Of a stretch of 43,699 bases of DNA, positions 32,201-42,630 are shown in pieces. Under the pieces are notes generated by a model, which was not told where the DNA came from, did not search any database, and worked only from the letters and a program-made list of their open reading frames with translations. Made by a program: the position numbers and the translations under genes. Positions within the stretch are counted from its first letter, which is position 1. Each line of letters begins with the position of its first letter. The stretch comes from Candidatus Absconditabacteria bacterium (lineage in GTDB: Bacteria > Patescibacteriota > Gracilibacteria > Absconditabacterales > Absconditicoccaceae): NCBI GenBank assembly GCA_028693445.1, contig JAQUVI010000006.1, positions 1 through 43,699 of the forward strand, written 5' to 3'.

Positions 32201-33484
32201 TATTATTATAAAGGTAAAGATGCTGATAGGGCTAGAAGTGTTGTAGATTTCTTATCTTGATGAATGTATTCAGAATTAATTTTGGCTGTTAAATTTTATC
32301 AACCAGCCCAAAAAACTATTTCTTTGTGACTCAATGAAATACCTAGAAATTGGCAATATGCAGAAATAATTCCTCTCAAAAATACAAATAATGAAGAAAA
32401 TCCTTATTATATTCCAAGTTGACCATGGTCAAATCAAATAGTGGCTGGAAGACAAATTTTGTCTGATAGTATTTGACCAGAAGCTCTTATACATTTTAAT
32501 AGACCATCAATATCTGAGACAGTAAGTGTTTGATCTCGTCATAATTGATTTGTTTGAACAAATTATGATATTGTTATTGATTGGAAAGATAATGTGGCTG
32601 TATCGGATATGTGGATAGAAAAGGATTGAAAAATTATTTCTTCTTCCAAAGCCAATTCTCCAGAAGCGACAATACAGCTTACATGATTGTATTTTACGTG
32701 AGAAACAAAATTGGAATATATTGCAGGAGCTCAGGATTTTAACTGAAACAAACAATTAGAAAAAATTACTATAGAAATCAAAACACCAACAATCGAAATC
32801 AAAGATTTTATACCTATATCAGAGTTTTCGTGACAACTTGTTGCTGAACTTTCAAACGATATTGATCAAGGTATGGTAGTTTTCCAAAGACAAAGAAATG
32901 ATGTTTGGCAAGAAATGTCATGAACATTGGCAAATACTTATTGATGATTCTTTGTTGGTCCAAATCAAACAACTGTTACATGATCTGTATTTAGTATGTG
33001 AAATACCCTTGGTTTGTATGATAATAATTGAAATGAAATAGGGCAAATTACTATTGATGGACAAGTTACTATTCTTCCAATATATCAAGATCAATATCAA
33101 ATAATGTTGGATCTGGTGACTTGATATCCATTGGTTCGTGTTTTGGATAAAAAAAGCGGTACTACTGTGTTCTGGATACAAATGCCATCTACTTCTTTGA
33201 GCGATGTTACTTTGTATCAACAGGAGCCTTTCTATACCAAGGTTGATCTTACTGAATCAAGCTTTGGTGCGTTTTTTGGTGGAACTTGTATCCAATCTTT
33301 GGATAAAGATTGTGTGTTATATATTTCTTCAATAGGTCAAATATATATTCCAAATTCTTCATCAACATCATTGGTAGGTGAATATCGTTATGATACTACA
33401 ACACGTTCTGTTATTTATGTGATAAAGGATTTTTTGGAAAAAGATATTGTGAGAATTACTACAAAAACTCGTCTTATGAAATAG
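20225..33484 (+). CDS. Giant secreted surface protein with FG-GAP/VCBS-type repeats (about 4,419 aa)
   Basis: One open frame of 13,260 bases under code 25; the standard code would cut it at a very large number of TGA codons. ATG 20225 gives a signal/anchor segment (KRPLIGLLLLIYSLSYF... to FAENP, residues 1-40). Residues about 40-200 have alternating strands and a LLGTVLIGDIPLPVV motif that recalls caspase-like (C25) folds, unproven. Calcium-type repeats D-x-D/N-x-D/N-G are seen at about 2031 (DTDFNNDGLKDILVVF), 2088 (VGDVDGNNYPDILVW), 2148 (FEDMDKDGSIDIV) and 3828 (VSDINNNNLQDLVM). Pro-rich stretches lie at about 2610-2720 and 3295-3410, and Ig/FN3-like segments after about 3890. No C-terminal anchor. 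Likely an adhesive or contact protein on the cell surface. Confidence 0.9.
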
Positions 33485-33509
33485 TTTAATTTATAATTTA
33501 TAACTTATA

Positions 33510-34343
33510 ATGTATAATAATTATTTCAAAAAAAATATAATCTGATTGTTTCTGTTTGTTGTGTTATTTTTTTCTACATTTGTTTTTGCTTGAGATGATT
33601 GTAAATCTATAGATGTTTCTCTTGATCCAAACTTGATATTTACACAGGAAGATATAGATTTGGCAAGATCTCATCTGTTGGCTTATTGTTGTAGAGAAAA
33701 TGAAAAATTATTTAAAGCTGAAGATTTTTTAAGTACCTGACAATGTAAAACAGCCACAGCTTGACCAGATAGTCCTTATTGGTATGATCATTTGATTGAT
33801 ATTGGGATGAGAAAACTTTCTGGAAGAAAAGATGAAATTTATCCTGAAATGGATTTGGATAAAGATGCTAAAGAGTGGCAAGACTTTTTATCAAATTCTG
33901 AAAAAGCTAAAAATCCTGTAAATGTTAGTGAAGAGTATAAAAAACATTGGAAATTAAATGATTTGCCAGTTGTTGATAATTTATCAGATTCTTTAAATAA
34001 ATTTTATGCAACTACTGGAATAACGCTTCATGATAAATATACCAATCTTTGTATGGTGGCTCTTGGTATGTATAAAAATATTAGTAATATAGATATTGTA
34101 AAAGATTGATATTATTCTAAATGTGTGTCATTGGCTTCTATGAAAATAAATGAAGAAACTTTGTTTACTGTTGCTATTTCTCAAAATAGTGCAGCCAATA
34201 TGCTTTCTGATAGTTGGACAAGTTATACAAACCATTTTTTACAAGATAGATTGATGAAATTACGTGATAAGATGGTTGCTATTTCTTCTTATTTTAATAT
34301 ACTTTTGAAAAAAGCTCCTTTGTCAAAAGATTGCCAAAAATAG
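33510..34343 (+). CDS. Secreted Cys-containing protein after the giant gene
   Basis: 277 residues. Signal peptide IIGLFLFVVLFFSTFVFA, then a mature helical protein with about nine cysteines (DDCKS, YCCRENEK, GQCKTATAG, LCMVALG, SKCVSLAS, KDCQK), which suggests disulfides outside the cell. It starts 25 bases after the giant gene's TAG and ends 22 bases before a pilin-like gene, so it belongs to the same operon. Several TGA codons encode Gly. Family not recognised; it may be a partner or chaperone of the giant protein (inference). Confidence 0.72.
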
Positions 34344-34365
34344 TTTTATTTTTTATGATTTTGTA

Positions 34366-34824
34366 ATGAAGTATATTCTTATGCTATTGATTTCGTTTGG
34401 AATGTATGGTTCTTTGTTTGCTCAAAATTTACAAATAATCCCTGAAGCAAAAGATGATGTTTCAAGTGGTGTAAAAAATATATGAAGTGAGTGAGGTAAG
34501 GTTTGGGATAAATATAATGAAAAAGCTGCTGAACTACAAAAAGATTGAGATCTTTGAGCTCAGATGGCATCTGGAGTTTTTACATGGGATACATTACTTG
34601 ATTATTTGGCATATCTTATTAAATTTTTGTCTGAGGTTGGTATTTTTGTCTGAGCTTGTTTTATTGTATATGCTTGATATTTGTATGCTACTAGTATATT
34701 CAATTCAGATTCTTGAGCTACTTCAAAATGAAACACATCAATTAAAAACGCTATTATATGAGTTATAGTGATTACATTTTCTTATGCTATAATGAAGGCA
34801 ATAACTGCAGCATTTCTAACTTAA
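34366..34824 (+). CDS. VirB2/TrbC-like pilin-type membrane protein (third copy)
   Basis: 152 residues. Signal peptide MLLISFGMYGSLFAQ, a helical mature N-terminus (SEGGKVWDKYNEKAAELQKD), and two membrane helices at about 80-104 and 128-150 around a small basic loop (GATSKGNTSIKNA). This is the same shape as the two pilin-like genes at 537-1585. Placed last in the giant-gene operon, it ties that operon to type IV secretion or pilus-like machinery. Its TAA is directly followed, with no spacer, by the stop codon of the opposing gene. Confidence 0.7.
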
Positions 34825-36852
34825 TTATAATTTTTGTTGTAAACTATAAACTATTGAATTTATGTTGTTTAGTTTTTCTTCCATATCTACTCGAAACTTG
34901 TAATTTTCGTTTAAGAAACCATCTATCTTATCCAAGATAATTGATTTTCATTTGTTTAAATTATTTGGTAATTCTTTGGGTGATTGAAAGACAAACTGTT
35001 GTTTATATTTTTCGACTTTTTCTGCGTATTCTTCTGGCGATGATGCATATTCTTTGTATACTTTGTTTTTGATAGGATCTGCAACAATTATATATTTGTT
35101 TAGATTTAGTTTTGATGCAGGAGAATAATCTTTATCGTCCTGTAATTTCTTTATTTCAGTTTGTTTTTTATCTTCTTTTGCTGATTTAGAGTTGTTGCTA
35201 AAAATTGGTTTAAGGTCTATGTTTAATTGAAAAGATAATATTTTTGAGAAACTGAAATCTGCGATAGGGTTGTCCAAAAATTCTTTTGTTTTTTGAAATT
35301 TTAGCATTGATCATCAGTTTATAAGATTGTGCATTATAGACTGTATTCTTGTAAGTATGTCATCAAAACTATAAATAGATTTTCATTTTGATACAGTCAT
35401 ATTTTGTACAGGAACCATACAAAATCTTAATTTCATCATTTCATTCATCTCTTTTAGTCTAGGGTCTGGATCATTTGGTCGAGTATACATTTTACAAGTA
35501 CATTGTATTTGGCATATTATTTTTTGGTCTAATGGCAGCGTTTTACAATCGTTAAAACAACTTTCTGCAGATTCGTTATCAAAAAAGGAATTTACATATT
35601 CTTCTATAATTTGATTATTTACTCATGTATTGTTGTCTCATGTTGTATTGTTGGAAATATCTGAAAATATGTTTGGAATAAGTTTATTTTCCGGATATAT
35701 GTTGTTGATAGAATCTACTTGTTCTTGAAATGTTTCTAAATACTCATCTAGAAGTTCTTGATCTATCTCTATTTCTTCGTCTTCGGTTATTGGTATTTGA
35801 GCGCTAATTCATTGTATACAAATATTTCATTGTATAGGTTGTAGCTGATTACTAGTTTTCTGTGTTAGGTCATTTTCTTTGATAAAACTATCCAAAGATT
35901 TGTCTTCTGTCTCAAATATATCTGTTTCAATAATATTTGCTGTTTGATTTGCTTGTGTTGTTTGTTGGTCTCATCATTGATCTGTTGGTTGTATAATTCA
36001 TCAATTTGTGATAACTCATGTGTTTGTAGATCATGATGGATTTAATAAATTTTGTAATAGAGTATATAATTCTTCTTTTTGTGCAGAGCTTCAATTATTT
36101 CATCAATTAGTTCATCCGTTTTGTGAAGTTCATCATCATGCATAATTTGGAGGTAGTTTATAAAAAACTGTTTCCACTGGGGCTATAAAAGATTCGAATA
36201 ATATATCTCCTATATTTTGTATGTCTATTTGTAAATCGTAATCACTATCATCAGCAACTCAATTCATAAAATAATCTTCTCATATGGCAGCTTCGTTTAG
36301 TGTTTGCAATGATTTTTTGTTTTCTGATATTGTTTGAAATTGGTTGTTTACTCGTATTTCAACAAATTTTTTGTTTGTGGAATTGTAGTTGTTGCTTGTT
36401 TTTAAAATTTTTTCAGAATATAATCTTTGTATTATTGTGTTATAACTTTTTTCAATTTCTTCCTTTGATATTTTACAATTTTTGCAGCTATTTTTTATTG
36501 TCACTCTGATTCTTCTATTTGTATCGTATAAAATATTTAAAAGATCTGATTTTTCTATATTTAGATCATTATTTATAAATCTGATGTCGTCCAAAGATGT
36601 TGTTATTTCTTTTGCTGATTTTGTTTGATTTGCCTCAAGAGCTTTTTTGTAAATATTTTCTTTCATAGCATCTCATTCAAACATGTCTTCTATAGGTTCA
36701 TTTTGTTCTATCGTGTTTAATAATCATTGTAAACTACTATTTATTGTTCCAATTCCAAAAACTTCTTCTTTTACAAAAAATATGCTTCGTATAAGTCAAA
36801 GTAAAGCTCATAATAAAATAATTAATTTTATTCTAGTCTGGTTTTTGGACAT
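34825..36852 (-). CDS. Large exported protein with Gly/Asn-rich linker and Cys cluster
   Basis: 675 residues. N-terminal membrane helix (RIKLIILLGALLGLIRSIFF). Then helical domains (TTSLDDIRFINNDLNIEKSD; CKNCKISKEEIEKSY) and a low-complexity region, GGGTSQNGGTNGGNNGSS, in which nearly all Gly are TGA. A Cys cluster, ESCFNDCKTLPLDQKIICQI and QCTCKM, precedes a C-terminal helical domain rich in Lys. It overlaps the next upstream gene by 20 bases, showing coupled translation. Probably extracytoplasmic; no family recognised. Confidence 0.72.
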
Positions 36853-37990
36853 TCCTAAGGATATCTTGTAAAGTATAAATAGGGGTTAGTGTTTTATTCA
36901 TATTTCAAACAAATTTGTATATATCTTCACTGTACATCAAAAATCAAATATGGATTGGAAATGTGTATTGAATTTCTTTTAATATTTTGATGCTTGTTTG
37001 AATTGCTTTTCTTGATGAGTCTATATTATCATACATTTCTGAAATTCTATTTTGGTTGTTTGTTATTTTATCACTGAAATTTTTTACATTTCGATTTTTA
37101 AATTCGGATTTGTTTTGGAGCAAATATGAATAATATTCTACAAATAATCCATAATACATAAGTTCGTTGTAAACTAAGTTTATAAAATTATCTATATTTC
37201 ATCAATACAATCATTCTGTTATTGTGTTGTATTTTCTGTCTTTCTCGTTTTTTTCATTTTCTTTTTTATAGGCTTTGTAAATATTTTCATCATTTAGTAT
37301 GTTTTCTGCGTTTGAAGTTATTAGATTTCTAGCTGCATAAAAATATTCTTTGAGTTTTTTACATGTTTTTGGATAGCCATAATGTTTGTCTGTAGCACAT
37401 ATATCTATAAAATTGTTTGATCAATAACTAAAATATTGTTTTGAAAAATGCTGTGTAAAATCAGATTCTTTTGGGTCATTCATATATCAATAAATATTGG
37501 CTTGATAGATACTTACATAACTTCCGATTATTTTATCAAATAATTCTTGTATAAAATCTTCGGTTTCTTTGTAAAAATCCGGTAATCATTTTGTCAGTTG
37601 GTTTGCTGGGTTTCAGTCAACATCTTCTTTGAATTTTATATATGATTTTTTTTCGTCATCACCAAATCATTCAATTTTGAAAAAATCTATTTTATCTTTG
37701 TATTTGCAAATGTTGTACAAAAATATTGATTCTTCTGGCCTGAAAGAAGTATCTGAATCTATTTTTTGATTTTTTATTGCTTCACAAAAAAATGTTATCA
37801 TGTTTCCAAAATTGTCTCTGTCTGTGTTTTTTATGGTATCAACTGCATCAACTCCTTTTATTAAATTGTTTATGTCTATACTATTTGCTTTTGTAGTTTG
37901 TAAAAATCAATATCATCAAAAAAATGTTGATACCAACAAGATACTAATAAATAATTTATAAAATTTTTTGATAATAAGTTTTTTTGTCAT
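36833..37990 (-). CDS. Exported helical protein, unknown function
   Basis: 385 residues. Signal-like start KKFYKLFISILLVSTFFGGY, then a mostly helical, Lys/Asn-rich protein with paired cysteines (FFCEAIKN, YNICKYKD, DICATDKHYGYPKTCKK). TGA codons are read as Gly throughout, and the frame ends at TAG. It starts 3 bases after the stop of the upstream gene and overlaps the following gene by 20 bases, so this is one operon with 34825-36852 and 37994-39388. No family recognised. Confidence 0.72.
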
Positions 37991-37993
37991 GGT

Positions 37994-39388
37994 TTAGTAA
38001 TAACATTTTTTATTTAAAATATTGCTACATTGTTTTTCACAAAGCAATCATAAATTTTTGATAAGACAGTTGTCGATTCAGTCTTTGCTTCAAATAATTT
38101 TATTGTTTATATTGTTTATCCTTTCTGATAATAAAACAAATTTTGATAATATATCGTGAGGAGTGTCTAATGTAGTATATTTGTCTTTCATTTGTTTTTT
38201 TTCTGCTTTTATTGTATCTATAGTTTCATTGAAACTATTTTGGAAATCAATTACTATTTCTTGTTTGTTTGTATCAATATTTAGTGGAAACTGATTTTTT
38301 GTTTCTGTTATATTGTTTACTGTTGATTCTGATGTTTCTTCTGTATTATCTTCATCTGTTCGTACTTGTACTTGTTGATATACAGCACTGTTTTCTATCT
38401 CATATTTAGCTCTATTTCTTCGATCTTTTACTTCGTTGATAGCACCAGAAAATTGGTTAAAGATTGCGTTTTCTGTGATTACTTTTTTGAGATTTTCTTT
38501 GGAATATGCTTCTAATAGTTCTGAGCTAGCTCTTTTGACTTCTGATCGTGCATTGTTTCGTCAATTTTTGTATATTTCTCATATTTTTTTGATTTCTTCT
38601 TGTATGTTTCATCGAGAATCTTCGCAAGCGTACATTTTGGTACAATCATAATTTTCTTTGATTTGTTGTATTGCTTCTTTTTTTATTTGGATAGAAGCTT
38701 TACCTTCGGTTCATTGGAAAGGTATCTCTTTTGTGTTTTTTGCTCGGTCTTCTCAGCCCAATGCTACTAAATGTTTTAGAGAACTATTAGTTTTTCATAG
38801 TAGCATAATCAGATCTCAATATTCTGCTCAGTTTGCTATTTCTGTTCAAGTTCATAAAACTCATAATCATTTGTATCTTTCTATTATATCTTGCATATTT
38901 TCCAATGTTACTCATCATATTTTGTCTGTTCGTCATCATCAAACAGAAAGTTCATATTTTTTTTTGTTGATATCTTGTTCTATTCTTCAGACTTTTTGTC
39001 GATCTCTTATGATGGTTTTATTTCTAGCCATTACAGACAAAGAGTCTCAAATATTTGCTAGATCACTAAATTCTAGATGAATTCTTCTCACTGCTAATGC
39101 ACTTCATAGTGTTTCTCTTGCTCGTCTTGTGGTTTTGGATAAAAGGCTTTGTTTTGGTGCAACAAATTTTCCTGAATCAAATCGGCTTGGTGGTACGTAT
39201 TTGCCAGCATAAGGAGCTTCGCTTCCTATGGTTTTTATTGTTCAAAGTATTTCTGTTGTAAAACTATTTATCAATGTGACATGTAAAGGAGAACTTCAAC
39301 AAGCAGGACAAGATTGTCAAAAAGATATGAATGGAATCATTCATCAGATTGTTATAATTATGCTGAGTATAATTTTCTTTTTGTTCAT
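37994..39388 (-). CDS. Exported protein with CPxC motif and coiled-coil regions
   Basis: 464 residues. Signal peptide MNKKKIILSIIITIGGMIPF..., then FGQSCPACGSSPLHVTLIN right after the cleavage region. A short Gly-rich part (YELSVGGGRTDKIGGV) is followed by a long helical middle (IQIKKEAIQQIKENYDCTKM; EIKKIGEIYKNGRNNARSEV) and a Cys-rich end (DNCLIKNLGLLCEKQCSNIL). More than 25 TGA codons are read as Gly. First of three exported-protein genes in a coupled minus-strand operon, 18 bases after the metallopeptidase gene. CPxC could be redox-active or metal-binding. Family not recognised. Confidence 0.72.
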
Positions 39389-39406
39389 ATATTTTATGTA
39401 AATAAA

Positions 39407-40336
39407 TTATAGTTTTGTAGTATCCCAAGGTCTTCGATCATAGTTGTTTTTTAGTAAAGATATAGCTTTAATATTTTTTTCTGTATAATTTCATTGTAAT
39501 AGTGTAGCTATAAAGTTGTATTTTTGAGCTAATACTTTGTTTTTGCTGGCAGTAAATTTGAAGAAGCTTTGATGATTTATAAAGAGATTGAAACATTCTG
39601 CAAAATCTTCAAATGGGTTTGTCATTCCATATCAACTACAAAAATCTCTTTTGGTGGCGGTTTTTTTTCTGACTTTTTCGGATTCTCGAGATATTTTGTA
39701 ATATAATAATGATGGGTCGTTTATAGGAAAAACTATTTTATTGAATTCTGTAAAAAGCTGGCTTTTTGTGTTTTTATTTCCTTGGATTGTTCATAAATCA
39801 AATATGTGACCTAGTTCGTGAGTAGATAAATTATGAAATTCTTTGATGTCGTTTACTGGTCATATATTGAGTACAATAGTATCTCGTGTTGCATATCATC
39901 TTTTTTGGGATTCGTCGTTTTTGATTGTGATTTTTTTGATAGTATCGATAATTTTTTTGTTTATTATTTGATTGTCGTTTATAAAATATGTTGCTGCATG
40001 TACTTGATTTTTGTAAGGAATTATAATAGTTTTGTTTTGTGTTTCTATTTTTTGGCAAAGAGGGTCGCTTTGTTTACATTTATCTTGAATATCTGGGGCG
40101 CTTTCGTGTATTTCTTCCACAATATTTTCTAAATTATTTGTCTCTTTTTCTTCTTCCTTAATAGGCTCTTCAATATAAGTTTTGCTTAAATAATCTTTGA
40201 AAAAGATTGATTCCTGTGTTTCGCCCACTTTTTCTTCTTTTCGCAAAAACCCTAGCAAAAGGATACTTGTTGCTATCAAAAATTTGATAATATCGCTGAA
40301 CAAGACTTTATTTGTTGGCATACCATTGGATGTCAT
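39407..40336 (-). CDS. Membrane-anchored zinc metallopeptidase (HELGH type)
   Basis: 309 residues. One N-terminal membrane helix (about 14-31), an acidic linker (EEPIKEEEKETNNLENIVEE), then a peptidase-like domain. This has VNDIKEFHNLSTHELGHIFD, giving the zinc motif HELGH (His173, Glu174, His177), and a downstream NPFEDFAECFNLF (about 240-252) that could supply the third zinc ligand, as in gluzincins with an ED-x-x-E helix. It would act outside the membrane. TGA encodes Gly in GLY/GYG positions after residue 146. It overlaps the end of the DnaQ-DinG gene by 29 bases and precedes exported-protein genes, a plausible set of substrates. Confidence 0.75.
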
Positions 40337-42437
40337 TTAAAATTGATTGTTCATTATTTCCTCTTATATTGAAAATGATGATTTCATCAAGAGAAATGCA
40401 CTCTGCATATATGGATAATAAGAACGCATAGCCACCGATAATGATTTTTGGATTGTTATTTTTGAGTTTAAATATATTTTTTCCGGCTCATCATGTGATG
40501 TTTTCGGCTACTATGGTGTAATGATTGTGGAGATTGTTTTTGTATAATGTTTCAAATATTTGTTTGGATTCTTCTTTTCTTGTGGATGCGATGAAGAAGG
40601 ATTTAGATAGATTAGATGGGTTAGATAGATTAGAAGAGTTAGGTTCGTGGGTTGGAATGTTACTTTGTATGTAAGTGAGAATCCTATCATAAAGTCAGAT
40701 TTTGGTTGTTTTGATTGATTGTTGTGGTTGAAGATCTGGAAAAAGATTGATAGCTGTTTTGTCGCTATTTGAGAAAAAGTAGATATTTGATGGAAAAATT
40801 TCAATAAATTCTGACCATGATGTATATTTGGTATGTTCGCTATAGACAAAATACATGTCTTCATTCATCATTTTTTTCTCGATATTTATCACAGTGTTTA
40901 ATAGCGTTTCGATGTGATCAAATTGTTTTTTGATAATAATAAAATCAGATTTTTCTATTTCATTTTCTAGTGTTGGAAAAGATTCTTTGATTTGTTTCCA
41001 AAGAAGGTTTGTTTTGTAAAAAGTTGAATCTGTGGTAATTGGGTTGCTTTGGATTCTATCAGCGTTATTTCCCGTAAAAAGCTGTTTGCTTTCCATAAAA
41101 AGTTGACCAATGAAAATTTGGAAAGAGTTGTAGAATGATTCTAGAACGTTAGGATTTGGAACGTTGGAACGTTGGTTTTGGGTTTGAGCATCGAGGGATT
41201 GTCTGTATAGGAGTGTTTCGATAAAATTGAGTGTATAGTACATATCCCAAGGGCGAGATAAGAAAAGATTGTAGCTTTTGTATCGTCGTTCTGCATCAAA
41301 AAACAAGGTTTCGTAATCTTGATATTCGTTGATTTCATCTTGGACATATGAAAATAATCCTTGATGTGTAGCCAAAACAATAGGATATCTCGTTTTTTCT
41401 TTTTTGTTTTTGATGTAATGATAAATTTGATAATCACTTTTGGTGTTGAGATCTAGTAGTCCAAGACCTTGTTCGAGATGAGAGTAATATTTACAGATAA
41501 ACATTATTTCTTCGTTGGTGTAGGTTGATTTATTGAGAAAATTTTCAAATTTTTGGTAGTCAATCATTTGATCGTCTTTGAGAAATCCGAGATTTTTGAT
41601 ACCCATAGAGTTGAGCATAGATTTTGCGATATTGAGTTTTTGTAGGTTGGAAAAAGCCAGAATTATTTTTTTGTTTGGGATAATTCTCTCAAGGAATGAT
41701 TTGAGATTTAGATTTCCTAAATAATATCTTTTTTGATTTTCTAACTCTGATGTGCTGAGCGTTTTTTCGTTTGGTTGGGGTTGGGTATTGGCTCACATAA
41801 TTTTGTTTAGCTTTGGGATGTCTTTGATAGATAGATTAGATGGGTTAGATAGATTAGATAGATATTTGGATAATGAGAAATTTGGGTTGGAAGTGAAGTG
41901 AGAGAGGATTGGATATTTTGTTTGTAGGAGTTCGAGTCTTTCGATAACTTTTTGAAAAAGAATAAGTGCATTTCTTGTATCTTGAAGTGCGTTGTGAGCG
42001 TTTTCTCCTGGCACAAGAACTTCAAGGGCGTAACTTGGCTGATAGTGTATCACGCCTTGTGCCAGCGGAAATGTATCAATGCTTTCAGCGTAGCTGAGAT
42101 CAGGAAAAAACTTATGTAAAAATGCTAGATCAAATTTGATATTGTGACCTATAAGCACAGTATTTTCTGTAAAAAATTGTTTGATATTTGGTAGAATATC
42201 TTGTGGTGTTGGAGCTTTTGCGATATCTTCAATATTGATTCCTGTAATAAATCAGACTATTGTTTTGAGTTCACTGAGATCTTTGGTAGGCTTGAGAAGT
42301 GATGAAAATTCGTTGATGATTTTGCCTGTGGGATCAATCTCGACTATTCCAATTTGGATTGGTTCGTCTTTGGTGAAATCTAATCCTGTGGTTTCAAAGT
42401 CGAGACCTATATATTTATAGTTTGGATTGAAGTTCAT
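40308..42437 (-). CDS. DnaQ-type 3'-5' exonuclease fused to degenerate DinG-like helicase
   Basis: 709 residues in one frame. Residues 1-170 form a DEDDh exonuclease: YIGLDFETTGLD (Asp13, Glu15), LIGHNIKFDLAFLHKF and AHNALQDTRNALILF. After an Asn/Ser/Pro linker made by 18-bp repeats, the rest follows the DinG helicase order: KIILAFSNLQKLNIAKSML, then VLATHQGLFSYVQDEI and LFFDAERRYK in the DEAH place, and TGGAGKNIFKLKNNNPKIII and GYAFLLSIYAECISLDEIII near the end. No Walker A GxGKT lies between exonuclease and these motifs, so ATPase activity is doubtful. Bacillus-type DinG has the same domain order. Two repeat-derived insertions (41143-41180; 40603-40633) also interrupt the helicase part. Confidence 0.82.
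40603..40633. repeat. 18-bp repeat inside the DnaQ-DinG gene
   Basis: TTAGATAGATTAGATGGG followed by TTAGATAGATTAG. In frame it encodes SNLSNPSNLS on the minus strand. Same unit as 19982-20035. Confidence 0.8.
41143..41180. repeat. 15-bp GGAACGTT repeat inside the DnaQ-DinG gene
   Basis: AGAACGTTAGGATTT (41143-41157), a truncated 8-base unit (41158-41165) and GGAACGTTGGTTTTG (41166-41180). Encodes RSNVPNPNVL on the minus strand, almost the same peptide as in MurC. Confidence 0.8.
41826..41864. repeat. 18-bp repeat at the exonuclease-helicase junction
   Basis: GATAGATAGATTA, GATGGGTTAGATAGATTA, GATAGATA. In frame it encodes YLSNLSNPSNLS, the linker between the exonuclease and helicase-like domains. 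Confidence 0.8.
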
Positions 42438-42511
42438 GAATCGGTTGAATTACTAAAAATTTCTCTTAAAGAATTGTGTTGTTTTGATGGGAAAAATCAA
42501 GGAAAAGAGAT

Positions 42512-42538
42512 AAAAAAATCTGGATTTTTGGTCCAGAT
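42512..42538 (-). terminator. Rho-independent terminator (minus strand)
   Basis: On the minus strand ATCTGGA and TCCAGAT (42532-42538 and 42518-42524) form a 7-bp stem followed by a run of seven T. It lies about 95 bases after the DKNYY lipoprotein stop and before the DnaQ-DinG start. Confidence 0.75.
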
Positions 42539-42630
42539 GTTGTGATGATTTTTGGATAACGTTTGAGCCTCGTACAATCGTATGAAATATGTCGTTACAG
42601 GCTCTGTTGTGGAATCGTAGTAACCGATAA

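Noticed and set aside
33485-33525. AT-rich TTATAATGTATAA leader similar to 13441-13470
   Set aside because: Both precede genes beginning MYN, but the similarity is mostly simple A/T sequence and can arise by chance.
41793-42158. Separate short exonuclease gene ending before the helicase-like part
   Set aside because: It only appears separate because of TGA codons; with TGA = Gly the frame runs on from 42437 to 40308 without a stop.
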